DNA of 42,667 bases from Anaerolineaceae bacterium UBA3924. GTDB lineage: Bacteria > Chloroflexota > Anaerolineae > Anaerolineales > Anaerolineaceae. Each line of letters begins with the position of its first letter. The first letter of the stretch is position 1. Location: contig DGEO01000028.1 in NCBI GenBank assembly GCA_002385985.1, positions 7,436 through 50,102 on the forward strand, read 5' to 3'. This document shows positions 14,607 through 23,015 of this stretch, in pieces. Under the pieces are notes generated by a model, which was not told the DNA's origin, made no database searches, and worked only from the letters and a program-made list of their open reading frames with translations. Both the position numbers and the translations under genes were made by a program.

Positions 14607-15953
14607 TCAGAGAAGGGAGCGCAGGCCGGCCAGCAGGGCGCCGTCCTGCTCGGGCAGCACGGTCCGCGGGTCCAGAAGCACGCGGTCGTCTTCGATGCGG
14701 GCGATCACCGGCGGGTTGAGGCTGCGCAGACGGGCGGCGAACTGCCCGGCTTTCGGCGGCCGCAGGGCCAGCGCGCTGGTCGGAAGGACTTCTTCGGGCA
14801 GGCTGCCGCCGCCGATGGTGGACTGCGCGGCGACCACTTCGCCGGCGCCCAGCGCGGACTGCCACTGGCAGGCCCGGCGGTGCAGGTCTTCCTGCGGCGC
14901 GGCGATCATGCGCCAGATGGGGATCTCGCGCTCGGCTTCGTCTTTGAGGTAGTGCTCCAGCGTGGCGGCCAGGGCGGCCAGCTGCAGCTTGTCGGCGCGC
15001 ACGGCCCGGGCCAGCGGGTGCTTCTTCAGCTTTGCGATCAGCTCCGCCCGGCCGACCAGGATGCCCGCCTGCGGGCCGCCCAGCAGCTTGTCCCCGGAGA
15101 AGGTGACCAGGTCCGCTCCGGCGGCCACCGATTCGGCCACCGCCGGCTCGTGGGGCAGGCCGAAGCGGGCGGTGTCGAGCAGCGTGCCGGAGCCGAGGTC
15201 GTCCACCAGGGGCACGCCGTGACGGTGCGCGACCTGGACCAGCTCGGCCAGAGACGGTTCGGCGGTGAAGCCGATCAGCTTGAAGTTGGAGTGGTGGGCG
15301 CGCATTACCAGGGCAGCCGGCTCCTGCAGGGCGGCCTCATAATCCGCCCGGTGAACGCGGTTGGTTGTGCCCACCTCAACCAGCCGAGCGCCCGACTGGG
15401 CCATGACCTCGGGAATGCGGAACCCGCCGCCGATTTCAATCAGCTGGGTGCGCGAGATGACCACCCGCCTGCGGCGGGCCAGCGCACTCAGTGCCAGCAG
15501 CACGGCCGCGGCGTTGTTGTTGACCACCAGCGCGGCCTCGGCGCCGGTCAGCCGGCGCAGCAGCGACTCGCAGTGCAGGCTGCGCGAGCCGCGGCGGCCG
15601 GTCTCCAGGTTGAACTCCAGCGTGTTGTAGCTGGCGGCCGCCTGTTCCATGGCTCGGATGGCCGCCCGGCTGAGCGGCGCCCGCCCCAGGTTGGTGTGCA
15701 GGATCACGCCGCTGGCGTTGATCACCGGAATCAGGGTGGGGGCGAGCCAGTCCGCCAGTTTTTGCTGGCAGCCGGCGATGAGCTCATCTTCAGAGGGAAG
15801 GCGCGGGTCGGCGGGAAAGCGGGCGCGGACCTCGTCCAGCGCGGCGCGGACCGCTTCGAGGGTCAGCGGGCGGCCGTATTTATCGATCAGCGCCCGGACC
15901 TGCTCGTGGTTCAGCAGCTGATCCACGGAAGGCAGGCCGCGCAGATCATTCAT
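14607..15953 (-). CDS. selA: L-seryl-tRNA(Sec) selenium transferase
   Basis: SelA uses PLP to convert Ser-tRNA(Sec) to Sec-tRNA(Sec) with selenophosphate. The 448-residue protein has the N-terminal domain (LPSVDQLL), then INASGVILHTNLGRAPLS (about 79-95). GAEAALVVNNNAAAVLL lies near 137-153, and the PLP lysine K289 sits in SFSGDKLLGGPQAGI. The length is typical of full SelA rather than the shorter SelA-like PLP proteins. Its start overlaps the preceding membrane-protein gene by 8 nt. No selB, selD, tRNA-Sec or in-frame UGA selenoprotein was found here, so use of selenocysteine rests on genes elsewhere. The family also includes non-Sec PLP enzymes, but the conserved N-terminal and HTNLGRAPLS motifs favour real SelA. 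Confidence 0.92.
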   Translation of the reverse strand: MNDLRGLPSVDQLLNHEQVRALIDKYGRPLTLEAVRAALDEVRARFPADPRLPSEDELIAGCQQKLADWLAPTLIPVINASGVILHTNLGRAPLSRAAIRAMEQAAASYNTLEFNLETGRRGSRSLHCESLLRRLTGAEAALVVNNNAAAVLLALSALARRRRVVISRTQLIEIGGGFRIPEVMAQSGARLVEVGTTNRVHRADYEAALQEPAALVMRAHHSNFKLIGFTAEPSLAELVQVAHRHGVPLVDDLGSGTLLDTARFGLPHEPAVAESVAAGADLVTFSGDKLLGGPQAGILVGRAELIAKLKKHPLARAVRADKLQLAALAATLEHYLKDEAEREIPIWRMIAAPQEDLHRRACQWQSALGAGEVVAAQSTIGGGSLPEEVLPTSALALRPPKAGQFAARLRSLNPPVIARIEDDRVLLDPRTVLPEQDGALLAGLRSLL

Positions 15954-16353
15954 ACCCCGCCTCGTCGGGCTTCCAATGGCTGCGCTCCCTCAGGCGCAGG
16001 AAGAACTCGATCATCACCAGCCCGGCGGCGATAAAGACGATCAGCATCAGGTTCAGCACGCCGCCAAGCTGCAGCCAGATCAGCAGGTTGGCATAGACGC
16101 CGAACCAGAGCGACTGCCGGATGATTACGGCGCCGCTGGCCGGCGGTTTGGACGGGAAGCGACGGTTGAAGAAGTACACCAGGGGAAGCATGGTGCCGGA
16201 AACCGCCAGTGTGGTGAAGAAAAAGAACAGCCAGCGCGGGCCAAGGGTGGGCAGCGTTTGGGTTACCAGGTAATACAACCCGAACCAGCCGGCGCCGGCC
16301 AGCAACACGGCTGCTGTAAACAGAGGGAAGAAACGCGCTTTTTGGGGTTCCAC
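15946..16353 (-). CDS. Four-helix inner-membrane protein of unknown function
   Basis: This 135-residue protein has about four hydrophobic segments (roughly residues 10-30, 40-62, 78-98 and 100-120) with a charged C-terminal tail (LRLRERSHWKPDEAGYE). The start is a GTG at 16353 preceded by CGGAGAAC, and a TATAAT lies at 16376-16371 on the same strand. Its 3' end overlaps selA by 8 nt, so the two are translationally close. I recognise no named family; small proteins of this kind are common beside selA or tsaD in Anaerolineae-like genomes, but that is not evidence of function. Confidence 0.7.
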   Translation of the reverse strand: MEPQKARFFPLFTAAVLLAGAGWFGLYYLVTQTLPTLGPRWLFFFFTTLAVSGTMLPLVYFFNRRFPSKPPASGAVIIRQSLWFGVYANLLIWLQLGGVLNLMLIVFIAAGLVMIEFFLRLRERSHWKPDEAGYE

Positions 16354-16370
16354 GGCTTGTTCTCCGCTTG

Positions 16371-16420
16371 ATTATATCCCCTTCGGGGGGGTATACGCCC
16401 CTGCAGGGGGATTATAATCC
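16371..16420. repeat. Stacked palindromes upstream of the SAM riboswitch
   Basis: Three perfect palindromes lie side by side: GTATAC (16391-16396), CCCCTGCAGGGG (16398-16409) and GGATTATAATCC (16409-16420). They are preceded by a related half-site (ATTATATCCCC, 16371-16381). The stretch carries TATAAT on both strands and lies between the divergent membrane-protein and metH units. It could be a regulator site or a bidirectional promoter. Confidence 0.45.
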
Positions 16421-16518
16421 ACGCCGGGCGGAATGGCGCTGCGGCGCGGTTATGGTGAGATTCTAATAAAGTTACTAAGATTATCCGGTTTGTCCTGATG
16501 CCAATTTATCACCGATTG

Positions 16519-16527
16519 TGATACAAT
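16519..16527 (+). promoter_or_regulatory. Extended -10 promoter of the SAM-riboswitch/metH unit
   Basis: TG (16519-16520), one base, then TACAAT (16522-16527) is an extended -10 element. The -35 is poor. The predicted start near 16534 lies about 30 nt before the riboswitch. Confidence 0.55.
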
Positions 16528-16564
16528 CTCAAGACAATTCAGGTCAGACGGCAAGTCTGGCATC

Positions 16565-16670
16565 ACTCATCAGGAGAGGTGGAGGGACCGGCCCTTAGAA
16601 GCCTCGGCAACCGCTGCCATCCGCAGCCGGTGCCAATTCCGGCAGGTCACAGGATGACCTGAAAGATGAG
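16565..16670 (+). ncRNA. SAM-I (S-box) riboswitch
   Basis: The 5' P1 strand CTCATC (16565-16570) pairs with GATGAG (16665-16670). In between are the S-box landmarks in order: AGAGGTGGAGGGA, the conserved CCGGCCC kink-turn/P2 region, AAGCCTCGGCAACC, the GCTGCC...GCAGC hairpin, CGGTGCCAATTCCGGCAGG and the P4 hairpin before GAAAGATGAG. This is a class I SAM aptamer, which turns off methionine genes when S-adenosylmethionine is abundant. Directly downstream is an intrinsic terminator and then metH, so it works by transcription attenuation. Confidence 0.95.
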
Positions 16671-16714
16671 GCAGCCATTTCTGACACCGGGTGCCTCTTG
16701 CGAGAGGTTTTTTT
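16668..16714 (+). terminator. Expression platform and terminator of the SAM riboswitch
   Basis: The terminator stem CCTCT (16694-16698) with AGAGG (16703-16707) is followed by seven Ts (16708-16714). GAGGCA (16668-16673), part of the 3' side of P1, is perfectly complementary to TGCCTC (16692-16697). It can therefore act as an antiterminator when SAM is low; with SAM bound it is held in P1 and the terminator forms. The pairing is seen directly; the switch behaviour follows known S-box mechanism. Confidence 0.85.
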
Positions 16715-16743
16715 CTTTAAAGGATCCGACAGGGAGGTTAGTC

Positions 16744-19700
16744 ATGGACCGCAAATACACCAACCGCAGATATCTGGATGCATTGAGCCAGCGGGTGCTG
16801 GTGTTTGACGGCGCCATGGGAACCAGCCTGCAGCGGCTCAACCTGACCGCTGCCGATTTTGGCGGCCCGCAGTACGAGGGCTGCAACGACTATGTGGTGA
16901 TCAGCAAGCCGGAGGTTGTCGATCAGGTCCACCGCTCCTTCCTGGAGGCCGGCGTGGACGTGATTGAGACTTGCACTTTCCGTGCCAACCGCCTGACTCT
17001 GGGTGAGTACGGCCTGAGCGATCAGGTATACGAGATTAACCGCAAAGCCGCCGAGCTGGCCCGCCGGGCGGCCGACGATTACGCCACGCCCGACCAGCCC
17101 CGCTTTGTGGCCGGCTCCATCGGGCCTTCGGGCAAGCTGCCCTCGATGGATGACCCGGAGCTTTCGGACCTGGGTTTCGACGAGCTCAAGGAGATCTTCG
17201 CCGAGCAGGCAGTCGGGCTGATTGAGGGCGGGGTGGACCTGCTGCTGATCGAGACCTCGCAGGACATTCTCGAAGTGAAAGCCTGCGTCGCCGGCATCCG
17301 GCAGGCATTCGAGCGCACTGGAAAGGTGCTGCCGGTGCAGGCACAGGTGACGCTGGACACCACCGGCCGCATGCTGCTGGGCACGGATATTTCGGCGGTC
17401 CACACCATCCTCGAGGGGCTGGACATTGACGTGATCGGGCTGAACTGCTCCACCGGCCCGGACTACATGCGCGAACCGATCCGCATCCTGGGGGAGCGCA
17501 GCCGGCTGCCCATATCCTGCATCCCCAACGCGGGCCTGCCGCTGAACGTGGACGGCCAGGCGGTTTACCCCATGGAGCCGGGTCCCTTTGCCGACCTGCT
17601 GGCCGAGTTTGTGGAGAAATATGGGATTGAGGTGGTCGGCGGCTGCTGCGGTACAACGCCCGAGCACATGCGCCTGGTTGTGGAGCGGGTCGGCGGCCGG
17701 CCCCGCAAAGAGCGCCCGGTCGAGACGGCGCCCAGCCTGGCGTCGGCGGCGCTGGCGGCTCCCATGCGGCAGGAACCGGCTCCCTTCTTGATCGGCGAGC
17801 GGCTCAACACCCAGGGCAGCCGCAAGTTCAAGCAGCTGATCCTGAACGAGGATTATGACAGCATCCTGACCATCGCCACCGAGCAGGTTAACAGCGGGGC
17901 GCACGGTCTGGACGTGTGCGTGGCGCTGACCGAGCGCAGCGATGAGGCCGAGACCATGCGCAAGGTGCTCAAGCGCTTGACCTCGGCGGTGCAGGTGCCG
18001 CTGGTGATCGACACCACCGAGCTGGAGGTGCTGGAAACCGCGCTAAAGACGGCTCCCGGGCGGGTGCTGATCAACTCCACCCATCTGGAAGGCGGGCGCG
18101 AGAAGGCCGACCGCATCTTTGCCCTGGCCCGGCAGTTCAACGCCGCTGTGATTGCATTGACAATCGACGAGCAGGGCATGGCCAAGACGGCTGAACGCAA
18201 GCTGGAGGTCGCCCGCCGGATCTATGACATCGCGGTGAATGAGCACGGCCTGCGCCCCGGCGATCTGGTCTTCGACACGCTGACCTTCACACTGGCTACG
18301 GGCGACCCGGAGTTCAGCCGCTCAGCGATTGAGACGCTGGACGGCATCCGGGCCATCAAGCGCGAGCTGCCCGGTGTGCTCACCTCTCTGGGAGTCAGCA
18401 ATGTGTCGTTTGGCCTGTCTCCGGCGGCGCGGGCGGTGCTCAACAGCGTGATGCTGTACTATGCCGTGCAGGCCGGTCTGGATATGGCCATCGTCAACCC
18501 GGCGCACATCACCCCCTATGCCGACATTTCGGAGGAAGAGCGCGCCCTGGCCGAGGATCTGATCTTCAACCGCCGCGAGGACGCGCTGCAGCGGCTGATC
18601 GAGTACTTTGAGCGCTCGTCGGGGTCGGCCCGCACGCGGGTGGACGCGGATCGGGAAGCGCTCAAGCAGATGCCCCCCGAGCAGCGCGTGCACTGGCGCA
18701 TCGTGCACCGTGAAAAAGAAGGTGTGGAAGCCGATATCGACGAGATGATCCTCCGCTCGCGAGAAGAGGAACGCTCGGAGGCTGCGGTGCGGGTGCTGAA
18801 TCAGGTGCTGCTGCCGGCGATGAAAGAGGTGGGCGACAAGTTCGGCGCGGGCGAACTGATTCTGCCTTTCGTGCTGCAGTCCGCCGAGGTGATGAAGAAG
18901 GCAGTCGCCCGGGTGGAAACCTACCTGGAAAAGCAGGAAGGGGTTACCAAGGGCACGGTGGTGCTGGCCACGGTGTACGGCGACGTGCATGACATCGGCA
19001 AGAACCTGGTCAAGACCATCCTGAGCAACAACGGCTACACGGTGATTGACCTGGGCAAACAGGTGCCGGCGGAGACCATCATCGCTAAGGCGGTGGAGGT
19101 CAATGCCACCGCCATCGGGCTGAGCGCACTGCTGGTGAGCACAAGCAAGCAGATGCCGCTGATCGTCAACGAGCTGCAGCGGCGCGGATTGTCCTTCCCG
19201 GTGCTGATCGGCGGGGCGGCCATTAACCGGCGCTTCGGGAGGCGCATCCTGCAGACCGAGAACGGCGAGTTCTACGCCCCGGGCGTGTATTACTGCAAGG
19301 ACGCCTTTGAAGGCCTGGCCACCATGGACAGCCTGATCAACCCGCAGGAACGGCCCGCGTTGATGGAACGCATCCGCTTCGAAGCCGAACGCGAGCTGAA
19401 TCTGGAAAAACAGTCACCCCGGCGAGGAGCGGCCGCGGCAGGCCGCTCCAATGTGCCGCCGGCCGAGCGCATCCCGACCCCGCCGCACTGGGGCTACCGG
19501 GTGGTGCGCGATATGCCGCTGGACGTGATCTTCGAGTTCCTGCCCAAAAACGAGCTCTTCCGCCTGTCCTGGGGGGCCAAGAACACCCACGGGGAGGACT
19601 GGGAGCGGCTGGTCAAGGAGTATGAAGCCCGGCTGGTGCGGATGCGCCGCGAGGCGGTCCGGGATGGCTGGCTCAAACCGCAGGCGGTGTACGGCTACTG

Positions 19701-20262
19701 GCCGGCGCAGTCGGAGGGGGACGACCTGATCCTGTACGACCCCGCCACGCTGGAGGACAGCCAGCCGGCCGAGCTGATGCGCTTCACCTTCCCCCGCCAG
19801 CCAGCCGGAGACCGGCTGTGCCTGGCCGACTACTTTGCGGCCCGGGATTCGGGCTGCATGGATGTGGTCGCCTTCCAGGTGGTCACCGTGGGGCAGGAGG
19901 CCACCCGGCGCTCGGACCAGCTGCAGGAGCAGGGGAATTACAGCGAATGGTTCTTCCATCACGGCCTGTCGGTGCAGACGGCCGAAGCCACGGCCGAGTA
20001 CCTGCACCGCCACATCCGGCGCGAGCTGGGGCTGGCCGAGGAGCAGGGCAAGCGCTATTCCTGGGGCTACCCGGCCATCCCGGACCTGGCTGATCACGCC
20101 AAAGTGTTCCAGCTTCTCCCGGCCGAAAAAGAGCTGGGCATGAGCCTGACAGCGGCCTTCCAGCTGGTTCCCGAGCAGTCCACCGCCGCGATTGTCATCC
20201 ACCACCCGGCGGCGAAGTATTATTCGGTGGGCGAGACCCGCGTCGAACAGTTGATGCGCTGA
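16744..20262 (+). CDS. metH: Cobalamin-dependent methionine synthase
   Basis: The start is the ATG at 16744, behind GGGAGG; an in-frame ATG at 16666 lies inside the riboswitch and is rejected. The 1172-residue protein has all four MetH modules. The homocysteine-binding barrel (about 10-320) has zinc ligands C235, C301 and C302. The methyl-tetrahydrofolate pterin-binding barrel (about 345-640) begins FLIGERLNTQGS. The cobalamin cap and Rossmann domain (about 650-890) has the lower axial ligand H749 in DVHDIGKN. The reactivation domain (about 935-1165, ending SWGYPAIPD and beyond) takes SAM as methyl donor. It methylates homocysteine to methionine. It is controlled by the SAM-I riboswitch and followed after 24 nt by a fused homocysteine methyltransferase/MTHFR. 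Confidence 0.97.
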   Translation: MDRKYTNRRYLDALSQRVLVFDGAMGTSLQRLNLTAADFGGPQYEGCNDYVVISKPEVVDQVHRSFLEAGVDVIETCTFRANRLTLGEYGLSDQVYEINRKAAELARRAADDYATPDQPRFVAGSIGPSGKLPSMDDPELSDLGFDELKEIFAEQAVGLIEGGVDLLLIETSQDILEVKACVAGIRQAFERTGKVLPVQAQVTLDTTGRMLLGTDISAVHTILEGLDIDVIGLNCSTGPDYMREPIRILGERSRLPISCIPNAGLPLNVDGQAVYPMEPGPFADLLAEFVEKYGIEVVGGCCGTTPEHMRLVVERVGGRPRKERPVETAPSLASAALAAPMRQEPAPFLIGERLNTQGSRKFKQLILNEDYDSILTIATEQVNSGAHGLDVCVALTERSDEAETMRKVLKRLTSAVQVPLVIDTTELEVLETALKTAPGRVLINSTHLEGGREKADRIFALARQFNAAVIALTIDEQGMAKTAERKLEVARRIYDIAVNEHGLRPGDLVFDTLTFTLATGDPEFSRSAIETLDGIRAIKRELPGVLTSLGVSNVSFGLSPAARAVLNSVMLYYAVQAGLDMAIVNPAHITPYADISEEERALAEDLIFNRREDALQRLIEYFERSSGSARTRVDADREALKQMPPEQRVHWRIVHREKEGVEADIDEMILRSREEERSEAAVRVLNQVLLPAMKEVGDKFGAGELILPFVLQSAEVMKKAVARVETYLEKQEGVTKGTVVLATVYGDVHDIGKNLVKTILSNNGYTVIDLGKQVPAETIIAKAVEVNATAIGLSALLVSTSKQMPLIVNELQRRGLSFPVLIGGAAINRRFGRRILQTENGEFYAPGVYYCKDAFEGLATMDSLINPQERPALMERIRFEAERELNLEKQSPRRGAAAAGRSNVPPAERIPTPPHWGYRVVRDMPLDVIFEFLPKNELFRLSWGAKNTHGEDWERLVKEYEARLVRMRREAVRDGWLKPQAVYGYWPAQSEGDDLILYDPATLEDSQPAELMRFTFPRQPAGDRLCLADYFAARDSGCMDVVAFQVVTVGQEATRRSDQLQEQGNYSEWFFHHGLSVQTAEATAEYLHRHIRRELGLAEEQGKRYSWGYPAIPDLADHAKVFQLLPAEKELGMSLTAAFQLVPEQSTAAIVIHHPAAKYYSVGETRVEQLMR

Positions 20263-20286
20263 TGCGGGCATGAGGAGGTACCTTAC

Positions 20287-22155
20287 ATGTTGAACGCTGA
20301 CCATCCATTAGCCCAGCTGATTAAGTCCGGCCGCCCGGTGATCGGGGACGGGGCCATGGGGACTCTGCTGAACCAGCGGGGGGTAAGCTTCGATCAGTGC
20401 TTCGACGAGCTGAACCTGACCCGGCCGGCGCTGGTGGCTGACATTCACCGCGAGTACATCGAGGCCGGCGCTCAGCTGATCCAGACCAACACCTTCGGGG
20501 CCAACCGCTACAAGCTGGCCCAGCACGGGCTGGAGGACCGCCTGGTGGAGATCAACCGCGCCGGGGTGGACCTGGCCCGGCGGGTAGTCCTGGCTTCCTT
20601 CCGGCCGGTTCTGATCGCCGGGGACGTCGGCCCGCTGGGCGTGCGCCTGGCCCCCTTCGGGCGGGTGCAGCCGGAGCAGGCCCGCCAGGCCTTCTGCGAG
20701 CAGATCGAAGCCCTGGCCAATGCGGGCGTGGACCTGCTGATCTTCGAAACCATGACGGACCTCTACGAAATCCGCGAGGCCATCGCCGCCGCGCGCCAGG
20801 TGAACCCCGACCTGCCGGTGGTCGCTTCGATGACCTTCACCCGGGACGACCGCACCCTGCTGGGGGACAGCCCGATAAAGATCGCCCGAGAGCTCCATGC
20901 CGCCGGAGCGGACGTGATCGGGGTGAACTGCTCGGGCGGGCCCAACCAGATCCTGCGCATCCTCAAGCAGATGCGCCAGGCGGTGCCAGACGGCCGCTTC
21001 TCGGTCATGCCCAACGCCGGCTGGCCCGAACACGTGGACGGGCGAATTATGTACCCGGCCAGCCCGGATTATTTCAGCGAATACGCCCTGGCGTTCGCCA
21101 AGGCAGGGGCCTGCCTGATCGGCGGCTGCTGCGGCACCACCCCGCGCCATATCGAGGTCATGCGCAGGGCGGTGGAGACTACCCCGCTGGAGAGCTTCCA
21201 GAACGGCCTGAGCCTGACGGTCGTGGAGCAGGAAGAGGCCGCCCACGCCGCCGAGCAGCCTACCCAACTGGCCCAGCATCTCTCCGATGGCAAGTTCGTG
21301 ATTGCAGTCGAGATGGACCCGCCGCGCGGGCTGTCCACGCAGAAGATCATTGCCGGGGCCAGCCTGCTGCAGGAGGCCGGTGCGACGGTCATCAACGTGG
21401 CCGACAGCCCGATGGCTCGTATGCGCATGAGCCCCTGGGCAGTCTGCAGCCTGATCCAGCAAAAGGTGGGCATCGAGACGGTGCTGCATTTTCCCACCCG
21501 GGGACGCAACCTGCTGCGGGTGCAGGGCGATCTGCTGGCGGCGCATACGCTTGGGGTGAGGAACGTGTTTGTGGTCATGGGTGACCCGACCGCGATTGGC
21601 GATTACCCCGAGGCGATGGACAACTATGATCTGGTCCCCTCGGGCCTGATCAAGCTGATCAAGCATGGCTTCAACGTCGGGCTGGACCACGCCGGAGCGA
21701 ATATCGGCCAGCCGACCAGCTTCTTTGTCGGCTGCGCGCTGAATCTGAACCCGTCCAACCCGGAGAGCGAGATCAAGAACCTGAAGCGCAAGATCGCCAG
21801 CGGGGCGGATTTCATCCTCACCCAGCCGGTGTACGACGTCGATACCGCGCGTTTCTTCCGCGACCGCATCGACCGTGCCCTGGGCGGGCTGGAACTGCCC
21901 ATTATTGTGGGACTGCTGCCGCTGGTCAGCGGCCGGCATGCCGCTTTCCTGCAGCACGAAGTGCCCGGAATCACCATTCCCGAGCCGGTTTACCAGCGAA
22001 TGCAGGCGGCAGGAGAAAATGCTGCCCGGGTTGGCATTGAAATTGCGATAGAATTAATCCGGCAACTCCGCAGCGACTTTCAGGGCGTTTACCTGATGCC
22101 GGCGTTCAATCGCTTTGACTACGCCGCCGAGATCATCGAGGCCGTCCGAGCCTGA
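20287..22155 (+). CDS. Bifunctional homocysteine S-methyltransferase / 5,10-methylenetetrahydrofolate reductase
   Basis: The N-terminal half (about 1-295) is a homocysteine-methyltransferase barrel with zinc ligands C215, C281 and C282 (GVNCSGG, GGCCGTTP). The C-terminal half (about 325-620) is a MetF-type reductase (VIAVEMDPPRG; SGADFILTQPVYD; PIIVGLLPL) that makes the methyl-tetrahydrofolate used by MetH. The fusion is the B. subtilis YitJ type, also often under S-box control. AGGAGGT precedes the ATG. It lies in the same operon as metH. The N-terminal domain duplicates the first domain of MetH, so it may use another methyl donor or channel homocysteine; that is an inference. Length 622 equals YitJ-type proteins. 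Confidence 0.92.
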   Translation: MLNADHPLAQLIKSGRPVIGDGAMGTLLNQRGVSFDQCFDELNLTRPALVADIHREYIEAGAQLIQTNTFGANRYKLAQHGLEDRLVEINRAGVDLARRVVLASFRPVLIAGDVGPLGVRLAPFGRVQPEQARQAFCEQIEALANAGVDLLIFETMTDLYEIREAIAAARQVNPDLPVVASMTFTRDDRTLLGDSPIKIARELHAAGADVIGVNCSGGPNQILRILKQMRQAVPDGRFSVMPNAGWPEHVDGRIMYPASPDYFSEYALAFAKAGACLIGGCCGTTPRHIEVMRRAVETTPLESFQNGLSLTVVEQEEAAHAAEQPTQLAQHLSDGKFVIAVEMDPPRGLSTQKIIAGASLLQEAGATVINVADSPMARMRMSPWAVCSLIQQKVGIETVLHFPTRGRNLLRVQGDLLAAHTLGVRNVFVVMGDPTAIGDYPEAMDNYDLVPSGLIKLIKHGFNVGLDHAGANIGQPTSFFVGCALNLNPSNPESEIKNLKRKIASGADFILTQPVYDVDTARFFRDRIDRALGGLELPIIVGLLPLVSGRHAAFLQHEVPGITIPEPVYQRMQAAGENAARVGIEIAIELIRQLRSDFQGVYLMPAFNRFDYAAEIIEAVRA

Positions 22156-22241
22156 CGGCCGCGGCTGCTGGTATTGAAACCGCTCACGATGGTCAGGAAA
22201 CGCGCGCCGCGGCTGGTTTATTCACGCGCATGAGGCCTAAT

Positions 22242-23015
22242 ATGCTGCTGACCATCGACGTTGGAAACACCAACATCACGCTGGGTTTATTTGAAGGGGA
22301 ACGGCTGGGCGCCCGATGGCGGCTGGCCACCGCGCACGACCGCATGGCGGACGAGTACGGCCTGCAGATGCTCGGGCTGCTCAATCACAGCGGCTGCTCT
22401 CCCTCACAGCTGGAAGGCATTTGCCTGGGATCGGTCGTTCCCCCGCTGACCGGCCGGCTGATCCAGGCCTGCCGGCAGTACCTGAGCGACAACATTCTGG
22501 TGATCGACCACACCGTCGAAACCGGGGTTCCGGTCCTCTACGATGACCCCCGGGCGGTGGGCGCTGACCGCATTCTGGACGCCGTGGCGGTGGTCGAGCG
22601 GTACGGCGGACCGGCCTGCGTGGTGGATTTCGGCACCGCGACCACCTTCGATGCCATCTCCGCCGAGGGCGCTTACCTGGGCGGGGCCATCTTCCCCGGG
22701 ATCGGCATTTCGGCCGATGCGCTGTTCGCCCGTGCGGCCAAGCTGCCCCGCGTGGAGCTGGAAGCCCCCGGAAAGGTGATCGGCACCAACACCGTTCATT
22801 CCATTCAGGCCGGGCTGGTCTACGGGTATGTTTCCCTGGTGGAGGGCATGATCGAGCGCTTCCGGCAGGTGCTGGGGCCGGATATGAAGGTGATCGCCAC
22901 CGGCGGCCTGGCTGAGATCATCGCCAGAGAGACAGATTCACTGCAGTACATCGCGCCCTGGCTGACCCTGGAAGGCCTGCGCATTCTCTGGACACGCAAC
23001 AGAGGCAGTAAATGA
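22242..23015 (+). CDS. coaX: Type III pantothenate kinase
   Basis: CoaX phosphorylates pantothenate in the first step of coenzyme A synthesis. The ASKHA phosphate-binding motif TIDVGNTN lies at the N-terminus. GADRILDAVAVVERYGG and VVDFGTATTFDAIS are the two further signature segments, and IGTNTVHSIQAGLVYGYVSL and ATGGLA complete the fold. I choose the ATG at 22242, which follows GAGG at a proper distance; the upstream ATG at 22230 (adding four residues) is possible. About 257 residues is normal. The stop overlaps the coaBC start by 4 nt, which links the first and later CoA steps. Confidence 0.94.
   Translation: MLLTIDVGNTNITLGLFEGERLGARWRLATAHDRMADEYGLQMLGLLNHSGCSPSQLEGICLGSVVPPLTGRLIQACRQYLSDNILVIDHTVETGVPVLYDDPRAVGADRILDAVAVVERYGGPACVVDFGTATTFDAISAEGAYLGGAIFPGIGISADALFARAAKLPRVELEAPGKVIGTNTVHSIQAGLVYGYVSLVEGMIERFRQVLGPDMKVIATGGLAEIIARETDSLQYIAPWLTLEGLRILWTRNRGSK

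Noticed and set aside
14577..16034. Long plus-strand frame opposite selA
   Set aside because: Antisense shadow rich in Gly/Gln/Arg; selA on the other strand has complete catalytic motifs.
16666..16743. Earlier ATG for MetH at 16666
   Set aside because: It lies inside the SAM riboswitch and its terminator; MDRKYTN at 16744 has a GGGAGG site.
20308..21957. Long minus-strand frame opposite the homocysteine methyltransferase/MTHFR gene
   Set aside because: Antisense shadow of a well-supported enzyme; no start signal or recognisable domain.
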